Shown piece after piece: positions 9,503 through 19,578 of a DNA stretch of 64,000 bases. This DNA comes from Candidatus Nanopelagicales bacterium (GTDB lineage Bacteria > Actinomycetota > Actinomycetes > S36-B12 > UBA5976): contig JAOATY010000010.1 in assembly GCA_030157865.1 (NCBI GenBank), positions 1 through 64,000 on the forward strand. Reading direction: 5' to 3'. The position numbers were made by a program, and so were the translations under genes. Position 1 is the stretch's first letter. Each line of letters begins with the position of its first letter. The notes beneath the pieces were generated by a model, which did no database searches, had not been told where the DNA came from, and saw only the letters and a program-made list of their open reading frames with translations.

Positions 9503-10138
9503 TCATTTGATTGCTGATATCCAATTCGCCAATAATGTCAGACCGGCTTCGCCTGATTTCTCAGGATGAAACTGAGTTGCCCAGAGCGGTCCGTTTTCAA
9601 CGGCTGCGACGAAATCTTCACCATGATTTGCCCAACTAACTTTGGGCGCAGCTAACATTTCGTGCGGATCCAATTCCCATTTGCGAGCTGCATATGAATG
9701 GACGAAATAGAACCGTTCACTTTCAATGCCACTAAACATTTGAGTTCCTGACGCGGCAGAAACGTTATTCCATCCCATGTGCGGGAGAACTGGTGCTTCA
9801 AGTTTCTCTACGGTGCCCGGCCATTCATTTAGACCCTCAAAGAATGAATCACCAGAATGCTCGGTACTTCGTTCAAACAAAACTTGCATGCCTACGCAAA
9901 TACCAAGCACAGGTCGTCCACCAGCCAAACGTCGACCAATGATTTGTTCGCCACGAACATTTTTGATGCCTTGTACGCATGCTGCAAATGCCCCGACACC
10001 AGGAACTAGTAAGGCATCAGCCGCTAAGGCTTCATCGAAGTCGGCAGATATCGAAACTTTCGCGCCGGTAGTTTCAATAGCGCGTTGTGCCGACCTTACA
10101 TTTCCTGATCCGTAGTCAAGAATGACAACAGAAGTCAC
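9503..10138 (-). CDS. hisH: imidazole glycerol phosphate synthase, glutaminase subunit
   Basis: Class I glutamine amidotransferase supplying ammonia to HisF. The 211 residues contain the nucleophile Cys81 in [13 protein letters not shown], the oxyanion PGVGAF loop and the His/Glu pair in TQFHPEKSG. The start codon is GTG. Three bases separate it from the hisB stop. Confidence 0.96.
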   Translation of the reverse strand: MTSVVILDYGSGNVRSAQRAIETTGAKVSISADFDEALAADALLVPGVGAFAACVQGIKNVRGEQIIGRRLAGGRPVLGICVGMQVLFERSTEHSGDSFFEGLNEWPGTVEKLEAPVLPHMGWNNVSAASGTQMFSGIESERFYFVHSYAARKWELDPHEMLAAPKVSWANHGEDFVAAVENGPLWATQFHPEKSGEAGLTLLANWISAIK

Positions 10139-10141
10139 GAG

Positions 10142-10729
10142 TTAGAGACTTCCCTTTGTTGAAGGTACGTCTAATACTCGTGGGTCGATTGCAACCGCAT
10201 CTCTTAGTGCGCGAGCGACAGCCTTGAATTGAGCTTCGCTCACGTGATGTGCATTTCGGCCACTAAGGATTCGGATGTGAATGCAAATCTGGGCTGTAGC
10301 AATAATTGATTCCCAAATGTGGCGAATCAAAGTTGTATCGAAAGTTCCGATTAACTCAACAATTTCTGGTTGTTCATGAACTAGGTATGGTCGGCCGGAA
10401 AGATCTACTGCGGCATGGCAGGCAGTTTCATCCAATGGAACATAGGCATCACCGAAACGTCGGATACCAACTTTGTCACCGAGTGCAGCGCGAATAGCCT
10501 CGCCGACTGCTAACGAAGTGTCTTCAACAGTGTGATGTGAGTCCACATCAACATCGCCCTTAGTCACAACCTTCAGATCAAAGCCACCGTGTCGACCTAG
10601 CTGGGAAAGCATGTGGTCAAAAAATGGCACGCCAGTTTCAATGTCAATCTGTCCTGTGCCATCTAAGTTCAATTCAACAAGAACTGAGCTTTCTTTGGTG
10701 GTTCGCTCGATGCGTGCGGTGCGGGCCAT
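10142..10729 (-). CDS. hisB: imidazoleglycerol-phosphate dehydratase
   Basis: Manganese-dependent dehydration of imidazole glycerol phosphate to imidazole acetol phosphate. The 195-residue monofunctional enzyme shows the duplicated metal motifs DSHHTVEDTSLA and IHIRILSGRNAHHVSEAQFK. There is no fused histidinol phosphatase domain, as usual outside enterobacteria. It starts four bases after the hisC stop. Confidence 0.97.
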   Translation of the reverse strand: MARTARIERTTKESSVLVELNLDGTGQIDIETGVPFFDHMLSQLGRHGGFDLKVVTKGDVDVDSHHTVEDTSLAVGEAIRAALGDKVGIRRFGDAYVPLDETACHAAVDLSGRPYLVHEQPEIVELIGTFDTTLIRHIWESIIATAQICIHIRILSGRNAHHVSEAQFKAVARALRDAVAIDPRVLDVPSTKGSL

Positions 10730-10733
10730 TTGA

Positions 10734-11825
10734 TTACTTTCCGTTAGTTCGATTAGTTACTTGAGTTAGTGCCGTTTTAAATGCGAGGTTTTCATCTGGA
10801 GTTCCAATGCTGACTCGCAGCCAACCCTCGGGGCCAGTTTGGCGAATCAGAACACCTTGCTCTACCAATTGTTCCCATACAAGGTTGCGATCGCCAAATG
10901 TTCCAAATAGTAGGAAGTTTGCTCCACTAGGTGCAACTTCAAAGCCTTGCTCAGATAGCCAGGCAGCTAAGTCGTCGCGCTCTTGGCGCAGCAATGCCAC
11001 TTGACTCTGTAGTTGGTCGCTGAAGCGCAGGGCAACTCGGGCAGCAGCCTGAGTGATTGAAGATAAGTGATACGGCAATCGAACTAATTGAATTGCATCA
11101 ACGATCTCGGGGCTAGTGGCCGCGTAACCCACACGTGCACCTGCATATGAGAATGCCTTGCTCATGGTTCTAACAACAACTAAACGTGGGTTGGCTTGAA
11201 GTCGAGATACGGCAGAAGGTGTGCCAGCAGGCCTAAATTCGGCATATGCCTCATCAACAATTACTATCCCTGAGAATTTGTTTAGCAAGTAATCAATTTC
11301 AGCAACATCTATTACGGTGCCTGTTGGGTTATTAGGTGAGGTTAAAACAATGATGTTGGGATTTAGCGCCAGCGCGCTGTCAATTACTTTTTGATCAATC
11401 GAGAAATCTTCGTTGCGCGAAACACTCAAGTATTTGGTGAATGTGTTTCGGCAGTAGTCCTCGTACATCGAATAAGTGGGATCAAACGCAACCAAAGTCT
11501 TGTCTGGTCCACCAAAAAGCTGGAGCAGTTGCTGCATAACTTCATTCGAGCCATTAGCTGCCCAGATATTCTCGGCCGTTAAGTTAACTTGGCTCTCACC
11601 ATTTAGGTACTTTGCTAGATCAGCGCGAAGTACTTTAGCGTCACGATCTGGGTAACGATTCAAGTTTGAACCCAAATCAGCAACAACCTTTGCTAGTTCA
11701 GCAACTAGCTCGGCAGATGGCCCAAATGGATTTTCGTTTGTATTGAGTCGCACCGGCACATCAATTTGTGGAGCGCCGTATGGCGAGCGACCAACTAGAT
11801 CTTCACGAATTGGCAACTGGGTCAT
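10734..11825 (-). CDS. hisC: histidinol-phosphate aminotransferase
   Basis: PLP fold-type I transaminase converting imidazole acetol phosphate and glutamate to histidinol phosphate. 363 residues. The PLP lysine is about Lys223 in [34 protein letters not shown] and [10 protein letters not shown] are standard. The start overlaps the hisD stop by four bases. Some actinobacterial homologues also accept aromatic keto acids; the sequence alone does not decide this. Confidence 0.95.
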   Translation of the reverse strand: MTQLPIREDLVGRSPYGAPQIDVPVRLNTNENPFGPSAELVAELAKVVADLGSNLNRYPDRDAKVLRADLAKYLNGESQVNLTAENIWAANGSNEVMQQLLQLFGGPDKTLVAFDPTYSMYEDYCRNTFTKYLSVSRNEDFSIDQKVIDSALALNPNIIVLTSPNNPTGTVIDVAEIDYLLNKFSGIVIVDEAYAEFRPAGTPSAVSRLQANPRLVVVRTMSKAFSYAGARVGYAATSPEIVDAIQLVRLPYHLSSITQAAARVALRFSDQLQSQVALLRQERDDLAAWLSEQGFEVAPSGANFLLFGTFGDRNLVWEQLVEQGVLIRQTGPEGWLRVSIGTPDENLAFKTALTQVTNRTNGK

Positions 11826-13129
11826 TTTGCGCGAATTTCGATCGCTGCAGCGTGACCTGGCAAGCCTTCCGAGTTAGCAAGTGTGATTACCGTTTGGGCG
11901 ATTTCACTTAATGCAGTCTCGTTGTATTCGACATAGTGCACACCTCGTAGGAACGACTGCACAGAAAGTCCTGATGAGTGGCAAGCGCAACCGCCAGTAG
12001 GTAAAACGTGGTTGGAGCCAGCTGCGTAGTCCCCTAGCGAAACTGGAGACCAATCTCCTACGAAAATTGCTCCAGCATTGTTAACGCGCATTGCAACTTC
12101 CGAAGCATTGCGAGTGTGAATCTCTAAGTGCTCGGCAGCGTAGGCATCGACAACCTTTAACCCATGATCAAGATCGTCAACCAGAACAAAAGCGCTCTGC
12201 TGACCCGTTAGTGCAATTCGAATTCGATCCTTGTTCATATTTAGAGGTACTAAACGTTCAAGACTTGCTCGCACTTTATTGATCAAGTCTTCGCTATCTG
12301 TTACTAGAACAGATGCGGCAACTTCGTCATGCTCAGCCTGGCTAATCAAGTCGGCGGCCACAAAGTCTGGATTAGCGGAATCGTCTGCCAAGATTGCAAT
12401 TTCGGTTGGTCCTGCTTCAGAATCGATTCCGATTAAGCCCTTAAGCATTCGCTTTGCAGCAGTGACATACATATTGCCTGGACCGGTCACTAAGTAAACC
12501 GGTTCAATTTCAACATCACCAGTTGCTCCGTAGGCCATTAATGCAATTGCTTGTGAACCACCAGCTGCATAAACCTCAGTCACCCCAAGTAATGCACATG
12601 CCGCCAAAATTGTTGGGTGCGGCCAGCCACCAAATTCTTTTTGTGGTGGTGAACAAACAACTAAGGATTCAACGCCGGCGATCTGTGCGGGAACAACATT
12701 CATAATTACGCTACTTGGGTACACGTAATTGCCACCAGGAACATAAAGCCCTACGCGCTGCACCGGTAACCATCGCTCAGAAACAGTTCCACCTGGCGCC
12801 ACAGTTACTGTGGTGTCGCTTCGGCGTTGGTGTTCATGAACTTTTTGAACTCGTGCAATTGCATCGATAAGTGCTGCTTTAATCTTCGGATCAAGTTCTT
12901 GAAGTGACTGGTCAACAACTTCTTGTGGCACTCGAATCTGAGGAGCACGGACTCCATCAAATTTCTCGGACCAGTCTTGAACTGCAGCTACTCCGCGGTC
13001 TCGAACATCTTCAATAATCGGGCGAACTTGTTCAACAACGGAATCAAGGTCGAACTTGGCGCGTGGCACTAGATTTCGCAGATCTGACGCTCGTCGGGAT
13101 CCGCCTCGTAAATCTAGGGTTGATAACAT
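11822..13129 (-). CDS. hisD: histidinol dehydrogenase
   Basis: Zinc enzyme oxidizing L-histidinol to L-histidine in two NAD-dependent steps. 435 residues with [32 protein letters not shown] and a catalytic/metal segment [18 protein letters not shown]. The CACH variant replaces the enteric TARFSSG form and is common in Actinobacteria. First gene of the operon. TAAACT lies about seven bases before the ATG and may be a -10, implying a leaderless or very short-leader mRNA. Confidence 0.96.
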   Translation of the reverse strand: MLSTLDLRGGSRRASDLRNLVPRAKFDLDSVVEQVRPIIEDVRDRGVAAVQDWSEKFDGVRAPQIRVPQEVVDQSLQELDPKIKAALIDAIARVQKVHEHQRRSDTTVTVAPGGTVSERWLPVQRVGLYVPGGNYVYPSSVIMNVVPAQIAGVESLVVCSPPQKEFGGWPHPTILAACALLGVTEVYAAGGSQAIALMAYGATGDVEIEPVYLVTGPGNMYVTAAKRMLKGLIGIDSEAGPTEIAILADDSANPDFVAADLISQAEHDEVAASVLVTDSEDLINKVRASLERLVPLNMNKDRIRIALTGQQSAFVLVDDLDHGLKVVDAYAAEHLEIHTRNASEVAMRVNNAGAIFVGDWSPVSLGDYAAGSNHVLPTGGCACHSSGLSVQSFLRGVHYVEYNETALSEIAQTVITLANSEGLPGHAAAIEIRAK

Positions 13130-13173
13130 AATTCAAAGTTTAACTTGATTTTGGTGGCATAGGATTTGTTGCT
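13130..13173. promoter_or_regulatory. compact divergent promoter region, hisD / ybaK
   Basis: Only 44 bases separate the two divergent start codons. TAAACT reads toward hisD and TAGGAT reads toward ybaK, each ending within about 7-10 bases of the start codon, and no Shine-Dalgarno sequence is evident for either gene. This suggests overlapping promoters and leaderless transcripts, which are common in Actinobacteria. Assignment is by eye. Confidence 0.35.
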
Positions 13174-13647
13174 ATGGCCACCGGTACTCCAGCGACGAAA
13201 TTACTCGCATCAGCAGGAGTTCATTACGTTGAGCACGAATACACACACGATCCAAACTCCACTTCGTTTGGGCTAGAAGCGGCCGAAAAGCTTGGTGTGG
13301 ATCCAAATCGAGTATTTAAAACCCTGATTGCCAACGTGGATGAGACTTATGCGGTTGCAATCGTCCCTGTTAGCCAACAAGTAAGTCTTAAGGCACTTTC
13401 TCGAGCACTCGGTGCAAAGCGCGCAACTATGGCAGATCCAGCCCAGGCCGCTCGAATGTCTGGATACGTAGTTGGCGGGATTAGTCCACTGGGCCAAAAG
13501 CGACTGCTCACTACTGTGATTGATCAGTCAGCCAAAGAATTTGAAACCATTTTGGTTAGTGGCGGTCGACGTGGCTTTGATATTGAACTTTCACCAATTG
13601 CGTTGGCTGATCTACTGTCTGCTGTTTTTGCTGAGATTGCTAGTTAG
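13174..13647 (+). CDS. ybaK: Cys-tRNA(Pro)/Cys-tRNA(Cys) deacylase, YbaK type
   Basis: Hydrolyses mischarged Cys-tRNA(Pro), a trans-editing function in translation quality control. The 157 residues match the YbaK/EbsC fold: the conserved lysine is Lys49 in RVFKTLIANV, and VSGGRRGFDIELSP lies near the C-terminus. It is divergent from hisD, and its 3' end overlaps the dnaE 3' end by eight bases with no terminator between them. Confidence 0.92.
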   Translation: MATGTPATKLLASAGVHYVEHEYTHDPNSTSFGLEAAEKLGVDPNRVFKTLIANVDETYAVAIVPVSQQVSLKALSRALGAKRATMADPAQAARMSGYVVGGISPLGQKRLLTTVIDQSAKEFETILVSGGRRGFDIELSPIALADLLSAVFAEIAS

Positions 13648-16600
13648 TTTGTAAAACTGGAGCTTCCAAACACGAAGCACCAAGTAAGGCTTTTAAGTCG
13701 GCAAACAACGAAGGTGATGGCGCTACGCGCAATTTGTCATCTGTTTTAACTGAAACGAATTTATCTGCCTGGACAACGGTTAGGTGAACTTCAGTTGTTC
13801 CTGGGTGCGCACTCAAAATTTGGCGAAGCGAATCCATTACAGCAGCGTTTACGCGAGTCTCTGGAATGTAAACATTTACTGGACCTGAATGAGCCGCACT
13901 GATATCTGGAACTGAAACTTCAAGGGCAGCAACGCGCGGTCCTTCATCATCTCGCTTGTCGATTCGAACCTTCATAAGCAAGATGGCGTCATCGTTTAGC
14001 AAAGTTGCAAACTTTGTAAAAGTGTTAGGCCAAACCATAACTTCGACAACACCTTCAAGATCTTCAAGCGCAACAATTGCCCAGCGATCACCAGATCGTT
14101 TCGTAGTCTTTAACTGAACACTGCTGACTAGCCCCCCGAGAGTTACAACTGCGCCATCAGAGGCATCTGCAACTCCAGAGATCGGCATCGATGTGCTCAT
14201 TGCCAAAACATGTTCGACGCCAAACAGTGGGTGGTCGCTGACGTAAAGACCAAGCATGTCTCGTTCTTGCGCGAGCAAAGTTTTCTTGTCCCACTCATCT
14301 GACGAGATGTTTACTTCAACGCCACCAATTGCATCATCGGAGAAATCATCCGAAGTTCCAAATAAATCAAACTGGCCAATTGCTTCAGCCTTCTTGGTAT
14401 CAAGGACTGAATCAACCGCTTCTACGTGTACTGCAAATAAACCGCGTCGAGTGTGACCAAGTGAGTCAAAGGCGCCAGCCTTAATAAGGGATTCAATTAC
14501 TCGCTTATTACAAACTTGAACATCCACTTTTGTTAGGAAGTCACCAAATGAAGTGAATCTACCTTTTTCAACCCGACTTACCTTCAAAGATTCAACGACG
14601 TTAACTCCGACGTTGCGAACTGCGGCAAGACCAAAACGAATGTCAGTTCCGATGGCAGTGAAATCTACATCTGATTCATTGACATCAGGCGGCAAAACCT
14701 TGATACCCATGCGACGGCATTCATTTAGGTAAACCGCGGACTTGTCCTTGTCGTCTTTGACGCTGGTAAGTAATGCGGCCATGTATTCAGCTGGGTAATT
14801 GGCCTTTAAGTAAGCCGTCCAATAAGACACCAGACCATAGCCCGCGCTGTGAGCCTTATTAAATGCGTAGTCAGAGAACGGAACCAGTGTTTCCCAAAGT
14901 TTATTGATTGCAACTTGGGCAAAGCCGCGTTCTTTCATGCCAGCTTCGAACGGAACATATTCCTTATCGAGAATTTCTTTCTTCTTCTTACCCATAGCTC
15001 GGCGTAAAAGGTCTGCTTGTCCAAGGGTGTAGCCGGCAACTTCTTGCGCAATAGCCATAACTTGCTCTTGATAAACAATGAGGCCGTAGGTGTCGCCCAA
15101 AATTCCGGCAAGCGGCTTTTCTAGATCTGGGTGAATTGGAACTTGAGCTTTGCGCTTGTTTTTGTAGTCCGCATAATCAGTGTGAGCGTTAACACCCATT
15201 GGACCTGGTCGATATAAAGCTAGAACCGCGGAGATGTCCTCAAAGTTGTCAGGGTTCATCGAACGCAGCAGTGATCGAATCGGACCGCTATCTAATTGGA
15301 AAACACCCAAAGTATCGCCGCGGGCCAATAGTTCATAAGTCTTCGGATCATCCAGTCCAAGCTCTTCTAGAACTACTGTTTCATCGCGGTTTGATTTGAT
15401 GTTCAACAAAGTGTCATCAAGCACAGTTAGATTTCGAAGTCCCAAGAAGTCCATCTTTAGAAGGCCTAGAGACTCACAGGCACCCATATCGAACTGCGTA
15501 ATAACTGCGCCGTCTTGATCTCGTCGCCAAACCGGCAAGACATCAATCAATTCTTCTTTACACAAAATCACCCCAGCTGCGTGCACGCCTGGCTGTCGCT
15601 TTAAGCCTTCGATGCCTCGCGCAGTATCAACAACTGCGCGAACGTCTGCGTCGTCGTCGTAGAGGTCTCGGAATTCGCCAGCCTCACCATAGCGATCATG
15701 TTCTGGATCGAAGATTCCAGAAAGTGGAATGTCCTTGCCCATAACACCTGGTGGCATTGCCTTGGTGATCTTGTCACCTAATGCATATGGGAAACCGAGT
15801 GCGCGAGTGGAGTCTTTTACGGCCGCCTTCGCTTTAATCGATGCATAAGTAATGATCTGGGCAACTCGTTCTTCACCGTACTTTTGCGTTGCATAGCGAA
15901 TCATTTCGCTGCGTCGACGTTCATCAAAATCGATGTCGATGTCGGGCATCGAGATTCGTTCTGGATTCAAAAAGCGCTCGAAAAGCAAGCCGTGCTGAAT
16001 TGGATCAAGTTCAGTGATGCCTAATGCCCAGGCAATTAATGCGCCCGCTGCAGAACCACGGCCAGGTCCTACGCGAATACCTTCTTCGCGGGCATGGCGA
16101 CAAAGGTCAGCAACCACTAAGAAGTAACCCGGGAATCCCATTTGTTCGACAACGGCAAGTTCAAACTTCGCACGCTCGAGGTGCTCTTTAGGAATTTTGT
16201 TGCCATTAAATCGGCGCTCTAATCCGATCTGAACTTCTTTAACTAGCCAAGTGTTTTCAGTTTCGCCAGCTGGAACTGGGAAGGAAGGCAGCAGGTCCTG
16301 ACCCTCAACAAAATTAATGTTGCAACGCTCGGCAATTAACAACGTGTTGTCACAAGCATCAGGAAGTTCGCGCCAAACTTCGCGCATTTCTGCAGCAGTC
16401 TTTAAGTAGAAGTCTTGAGCATCAAATTTAAATCGCTTTGGATCATCCATGGTTGCCCGAGTTCCAATGCAAAGCAGCACTTCGTGCATCCGGGCATCTT
16501 CTGGGTAAACGTAATGAAGATCGTTTGTTGCCACTAACTTCAGATTCAAAGTCTTGGCAATCTTTAGCAAATCTTCACGGTGACGGCGTTCAATGCCTAA

Positions 16601-17194
16601 GCCGTGATCCATGAGTTCAACAAAATAGTTTTCTTGTCCCAAGATTTCGCGCATAGTTGCTGCAGTGCTTAAAGCTTTATCGTAATTACCAGCCTGTAGC
16701 CAGCGATTAACTTCACCGGAAGGACAACCGGTAGTTCCGATTAGTCCTTTGCCATGTTGTTCGAGTAACTCGGCATCAAAACGCGGCTGGTAGTAATAGC
16801 CTTCAAGACTTGCCTTACTGGAAAGACGGAAGAGGTTGTGAAGTCCAACATTGTTTTCTGCCCACAGCGTCATATGGGTGTAGTTGTAGCGTCCGCGCCC
16901 AGCGCCATCAAGTGATGTGTCATCGACAGCTGGGGTTCCAAAATCAAATGGTGCGCGAAGTTTGCGACCTTGCGGTGCGTAATAGCCCTCGATGCCAATG
17001 ATTGGTTTCACATTGCTGGATTGTGACTTCTTCCAAAATTCAAACGCACCATATAGATTGCCATGATCAGTCATAGCGATAGCTGGCATTCCGAGTTCAT
17101 CGGCTTTAGAGAAAAGGTCAGTTAAGCGCGCCGCGCCATCCAGCATTGAATACTCGGTGTGCACATGAAGATGCACGAACGAGTCATTGCTCAC
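13640..17194 (-). CDS. dnaE: DNA polymerase III alpha subunit (replicative)
   Basis: Catalytic subunit of the replicative C-family polymerase. The 1184 residues run in order: PHP domain (FVHLHVHTEYSMLDG at 6-20, TDHGNLYG), polymerase core with VGPGRGSAAG and the catalytic aspartates in PDIDIDF (about 417-423), thumb/fingers, tandem HhH and a C-terminal OB fold. The start is GTG with AAAGGA upstream. It has intact PHP motifs, unlike the second C-family polymerase in the window (dnaE2 at 44879-48370), so this is the main replicase. Confidence 0.97.
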   Translation of the reverse strand: MSNDSFVHLHVHTEYSMLDGAARLTDLFSKADELGMPAIAMTDHGNLYGAFEFWKKSQSSNVKPIIGIEGYYAPQGRKLRAPFDFGTPAVDDTSLDGAGRGRYNYTHMTLWAENNVGLHNLFRLSSKASLEGYYYQPRFDAELLEQHGKGLIGTTGCPSGEVNRWLQAGNYDKALSTAATMREILGQENYFVELMDHGLGIERRHREDLLKIAKTLNLKLVATNDLHYVYPEDARMHEVLLCIGTRATMDDPKRFKFDAQDFYLKTAAEMREVWRELPDACDNTLLIAERCNINFVEGQDLLPSFPVPAGETENTWLVKEVQIGLERRFNGNKIPKEHLERAKFELAVVEQMGFPGYFLVVADLCRHAREEGIRVGPGRGSAAGALIAWALGITELDPIQHGLLFERFLNPERISMPDIDIDFDERRRSEMIRYATQKYGEERVAQIITYASIKAKAAVKDSTRALGFPYALGDKITKAMPPGVMGKDIPLSGIFDPEHDRYGEAGEFRDLYDDDADVRAVVDTARGIEGLKRQPGVHAAGVILCKEELIDVLPVWRRDQDGAVITQFDMGACESLGLLKMDFLGLRNLTVLDDTLLNIKSNRDETVVLEELGLDDPKTYELLARGDTLGVFQLDSGPIRSLLRSMNPDNFEDISAVLALYRPGPMGVNAHTDYADYKNKRKAQVPIHPDLEKPLAGILGDTYGLIVYQEQVMAIAQEVAGYTLGQADLLRRAMGKKKKEILDKEYVPFEAGMKERGFAQVAINKLWETLVPFSDYAFNKAHSAGYGLVSYWTAYLKANYPAEYMAALLTSVKDDKDKSAVYLNECRRMGIKVLPPDVNESDVDFTAIGTDIRFGLAAVRNVGVNVVESLKVSRVEKGRFTSFGDFLTKVDVQVCNKRVIESLIKAGAFDSLGHTRRGLFAVHVEAVDSVLDTKKAEAIGQFDLFGTSDDFSDDAIGGVEVNISSDEWDKKTLLAQERDMLGLYVSDHPLFGVEHVLAMSTSMPISGVADASDGAVVTLGGLVSSVQLKTTKRSGDRWAIVALEDLEGVVEVMVWPNTFTKFATLLNDDAILLMKVRIDKRDDEGPRVAALEVSVPDISAAHSGPVNVYIPETRVNAAVMDSLRQILSAHPGTTEVHLTVVQADKFVSVKTDDKLRVAPSPSLFADLKALLGASCLEAPVLQTN

Positions 17195-17306
17195 AGGATT
17201 AGTTCCTTTTATTTCAGAGGGTAAGTTCGCGGGAGGAAGGACGCTCCCCTAGGTTACCTGCGACCTGTGACAAGAAAGTGCAGTGGGTCGAAGTGACTTT
17301 TTAGTG

Positions 17307-17341
17307 GCTGAGTCCTTTGAGCCAAGTCTCAAGGACTCGGC
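17307..17341 (-). terminator. hairpin after rluD, possible terminator
   Basis: GAGTCCTTTGAG and CTCAAGGACTC pair with one bulged T around the six-base loop CCAAGT, starting at the rluD stop. The minus-strand sequence that follows is not U-rich, so any termination would be non-canonical. The right arm is also near-repeated inside the end of rluD (17329-17346 versus 17361-17378). Confidence 0.4.
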
Positions 17342-18252
17342 TAAAGGTTACGGGCCAGCTCTAAGGACTTGGCTAAATCTGGGGCATATTCGGATTCGAA
17401 ACTTACCCGCTCCCCAGAAACTGGGTGCTCGAAACCTAACCGAACGGCATGTAGCCATTGGCGGTCAAGCTTTAACTTGGCAGCCAAAGTTGGGTCCGCG
17501 CCATATGTAAGGTCGCCACAGCATGGGTGGCGAAGGCCTGACATGTGAACGCGAATTTGATGAGTTCGGCCAGTTTCTAGGTGAACTTCCAAAAGTGATG
17601 CATAAGCAAACGATTCCAAGGTGTCGTAATGCGTAATGCTTGGTCGACCGCCACTCATGATTGCAAAGCGATATGAAGATGATGGGTGACGATCGATTGG
17701 TGCATCGATTGTTCCGTTGATTGGATCTAGTCGGCCCTGGATCAATGTGTGATAAATCTTGTCAACTGTGCGATCTCGGAATTGATCTTTAATGCTGACG
17801 TAAGCACGTTCGGATTTGGTAACAACCATCAGGCCGCTAGTTCCAACATCTAGACGATGCACGATACCTTTACGTTCGGTTGGACCGTAGGAAGTTAGCA
17901 CAGTTCCCATTGCTGTTAGTGAGCCGGTAACTGTTGGTCCAGACCAACCTTGGCTTGGATGAGCCGCAACACCAGCTGGCTTATCAATTACAACGAATGA
18001 GTCGTCTTCAAAAACAATTGGAAGTTCAACCGTTGGTTCTGCTTCGTATAGGTCAGGGTCTGGAAGGTCCACTTCAATAACATCACCGAAGGCTAAGCGC
18101 GCACTCTTCTGTGCAACTTTGCCATTTAAAGTAACGCGCTTTTCTTCCAGCAAAGTCACGCAAGTGGCGCGGGACTCCCCCGTAAGTCGAGACAAGGCCA
18201 CGTCACAACGTTCGCCTTCAAGTGATTCGTCAATCGGCCAAGTACGAATCAT
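17341..18252 (-). CDS. rluD: RluA/RluD-family 23S rRNA pseudouridine synthase
   Basis: Isomerizes uridines in RNA, most likely large-subunit rRNA. The 303 residues have an N-terminal S4 RNA-binding domain (about 13-60) and the catalytic motif GIVHRLDVGTSGLMVV with Asp135, followed by HLETGRTHQIRVHM. It overlaps the lspA stop by four bases; lspA-rluD pairing is widespread. The exact target uridines cannot be deduced. Confidence 0.93.
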   Translation of the reverse strand: MIRTWPIDESLEGERCDVALSRLTGESRATCVTLLEEKRVTLNGKVAQKSARLAFGDVIEVDLPDPDLYEAEPTVELPIVFEDDSFVVIDKPAGVAAHPSQGWSGPTVTGSLTAMGTVLTSYGPTERKGIVHRLDVGTSGLMVVTKSERAYVSIKDQFRDRTVDKIYHTLIQGRLDPINGTIDAPIDRHPSSSYRFAIMSGGRPSITHYDTLESFAYASLLEVHLETGRTHQIRVHMSGLRHPCCGDLTYGADPTLAAKLKLDRQWLHAVRLGFEHPVSGERVSFESEYAPDLAKSLELARNL

Positions 18253-18773
18253 TTTTGATCAGCATCCGTTTCAGTTGGAAGTGCATTTGGCGTTTGATAC
18301 TCCACGCCTCGCATCGACAGAATTACCATCGCGATTGCCGAAAGCACGACCGCGCTGTCGCTGATGTTGAACATTGGGTAATTCGGCACCGAAATAAAGT
18401 CCACAACATGGCCATGAAACATTTCAGGACTGCGGAAAATTCGATCGATTAAATTACCGACCGCTCCACCTAGTAAGCCGCCAAGTGCAATAGCCCAAGG
18501 CTTGTTAGTTACATTCTTAGAAATCAATAGAATCGCAATCGTTACCGCGATGGCAATCAAAGTGAATACCCAGGTAACGCTGGTACCGAATGAGAATGCA
18601 GCGCCCGGATTTCTTACAAACGAGAACTTTAGAAATTCGCCAATGACTTTAATGTCAGATTGGTTTTCAAGTCTGGCAACTGCCCAGGCTTTAGTCGCCA
18701 AATCGAGCAATATGACAACAAGTGCAGTTACGAGAAGTTGGCGACGATACACGACGTTAGGAACGGTCTTCAC
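18249..18773 (-). CDS. lspA: lipoprotein signal peptidase II
   Basis: Membrane aspartic protease that removes signal peptides from diacylglyceryl-prolipoproteins. Four membrane helices are visible, with catalytic aspartates in GNLIDRIF and FNISDSAVV and the conserved RNPGAAFSF. The start is uncertain: a GTG at 18773 overlaps the end of the dksA-like gene by 17 bases, a GTG at 18752 lies just after it, and neither has a clear ribosome site. An ATG at 18857 would force a 100-base overlap and add a non-membrane extension, so I reject it. Confidence 0.9.
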   Translation of the reverse strand: MKTVPNVVYRRQLLVTALVVILLDLATKAWAVARLENQSDIKVIGEFLKFSFVRNPGAAFSFGTSVTWVFTLIAIAVTIAILLISKNVTNKPWAIALGGLLGGAVGNLIDRIFRSPEMFHGHVVDFISVPNYPMFNISDSAVVLSAIAMVILSMRGVEYQTPNALPTETDADQK

Positions 18774-19578
18774 GCTCGCGGCAAGGCATGCACATTGTTG
18801 CACGTGGATTAGCTTCTTGTAGGCGAAGCTTTCCGATTTGCTTGCCACAGTTTTCACATGCGCCGTAAGTTCCGGCTTCGATACGTTCTAATGCGCGATT
18901 GGTTTGATCCAATAGATCTTTCTTGTTTGAAAGAATCGAGATCTCGTGTTCACGCTCAAAAGTCTTGGTGCCTGCGTCAGCCTGATCATCGCCTGCGCCT
19001 TCACCACTTTCCATGATCAAGGCATGGAAGCTTTCTTCAGCCTGGGCAATTTCAATTGCTAGTTCTTCTGCTTCGGAAGTAAGCATTTTGCGAACTGCAT
19101 TTAATTCTGTCTTTGTCCAGTTTGATTCATCTTCTTGAACTACTGGATGCTTAGGCGCAGCTTTCTTGCCTGGCACTGCCTTACGAACAGAAGGAAGACC
19201 AACTGAACCAATTGGATTAATAACCTGAACCGGTGGACCAGCTAACGCGGCTGCCGCAGCAGCTTCAGCTTTTGCGATTGCAGCAAGCTGGGCTTTAGTA
19301 ACTTTTGGTTCCTTAACAACTACTGGCTTTGGTTCAGCAACTTTCTTAGCTGGCTTAACTGGCGCAACTTTCTTCGCTACCTTTGCCGGAGCTTTTTTCG
19401 CTGGGGCTTTTTTGGCTGGAGCCTTTTTCGCAGGTTCTTTCTTAGCCGCAGCCTTCTTTGCTACTGGGGCTTTTTTGGCAGGGGCAGCCTTCTTTGCTGG
19501 CGCTGACTTCTTGGCAGCTGGAGCCTTCTTGGCAGCGCTTGCCTTAGTTGGCGTCTTCTTAGCTGGTTTCGCAGCCAT
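18757..19578 (-). CDS. DksA/TraR-family protein with long Lys/Ala/Pro-rich N-terminal tail
   Basis: 273 residues. The C-terminal 130 are a coiled coil plus a four-cysteine zinc finger (CENC at 241-244, CMPC at 263-266), as in DksA/TraR regulators that act through the RNA polymerase secondary channel. Residues 2-75 are a repetitive PAKKA tail like histone H1 or actinobacterial HU tails, and 80-130 are Ala/Pro/Val-rich linker. The tail should bind nucleic acid non-specifically. A plain stringent-response role is uncertain. AAAGGGGAA precedes the ATG, and lspA follows with overlap. Confidence 0.85.
   Translation of the reverse strand: MAAKPAKKTPTKASAAKKAPAAKKSAPAKKAAPAKKAPVAKKAAAKKEPAKKAPAKKAPAKKAPAKVAKKVAPVKPAKKVAEPKPVVVKEPKVTKAQLAAIAKAEAAAAAALAGPPVQVINPIGSVGLPSVRKAVPGKKAAPKHPVVQEDESNWTKTELNAVRKMLTSEAEELAIEIAQAEESFHALIMESGEGAGDDQADAGTKTFEREHEISILSNKKDLLDQTNRALERIEAGTYGACENCGKQIGKLRLQEANPRATMCMPCREREDRS

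Noticed and set aside
18774-18857. ATG start for lspA at 18857
   Set aside because: Would overlap the zinc-finger end of the dksA-like gene by 100 bases and adds a cysteine-containing extension not expected in LspA.
19300-19578. Low-complexity lysine tail as a frameshift or assembly artefact
   Set aside because: Frame stays open, has a good ribosome site at its start, and such tails are known in actinobacterial nucleoid proteins.
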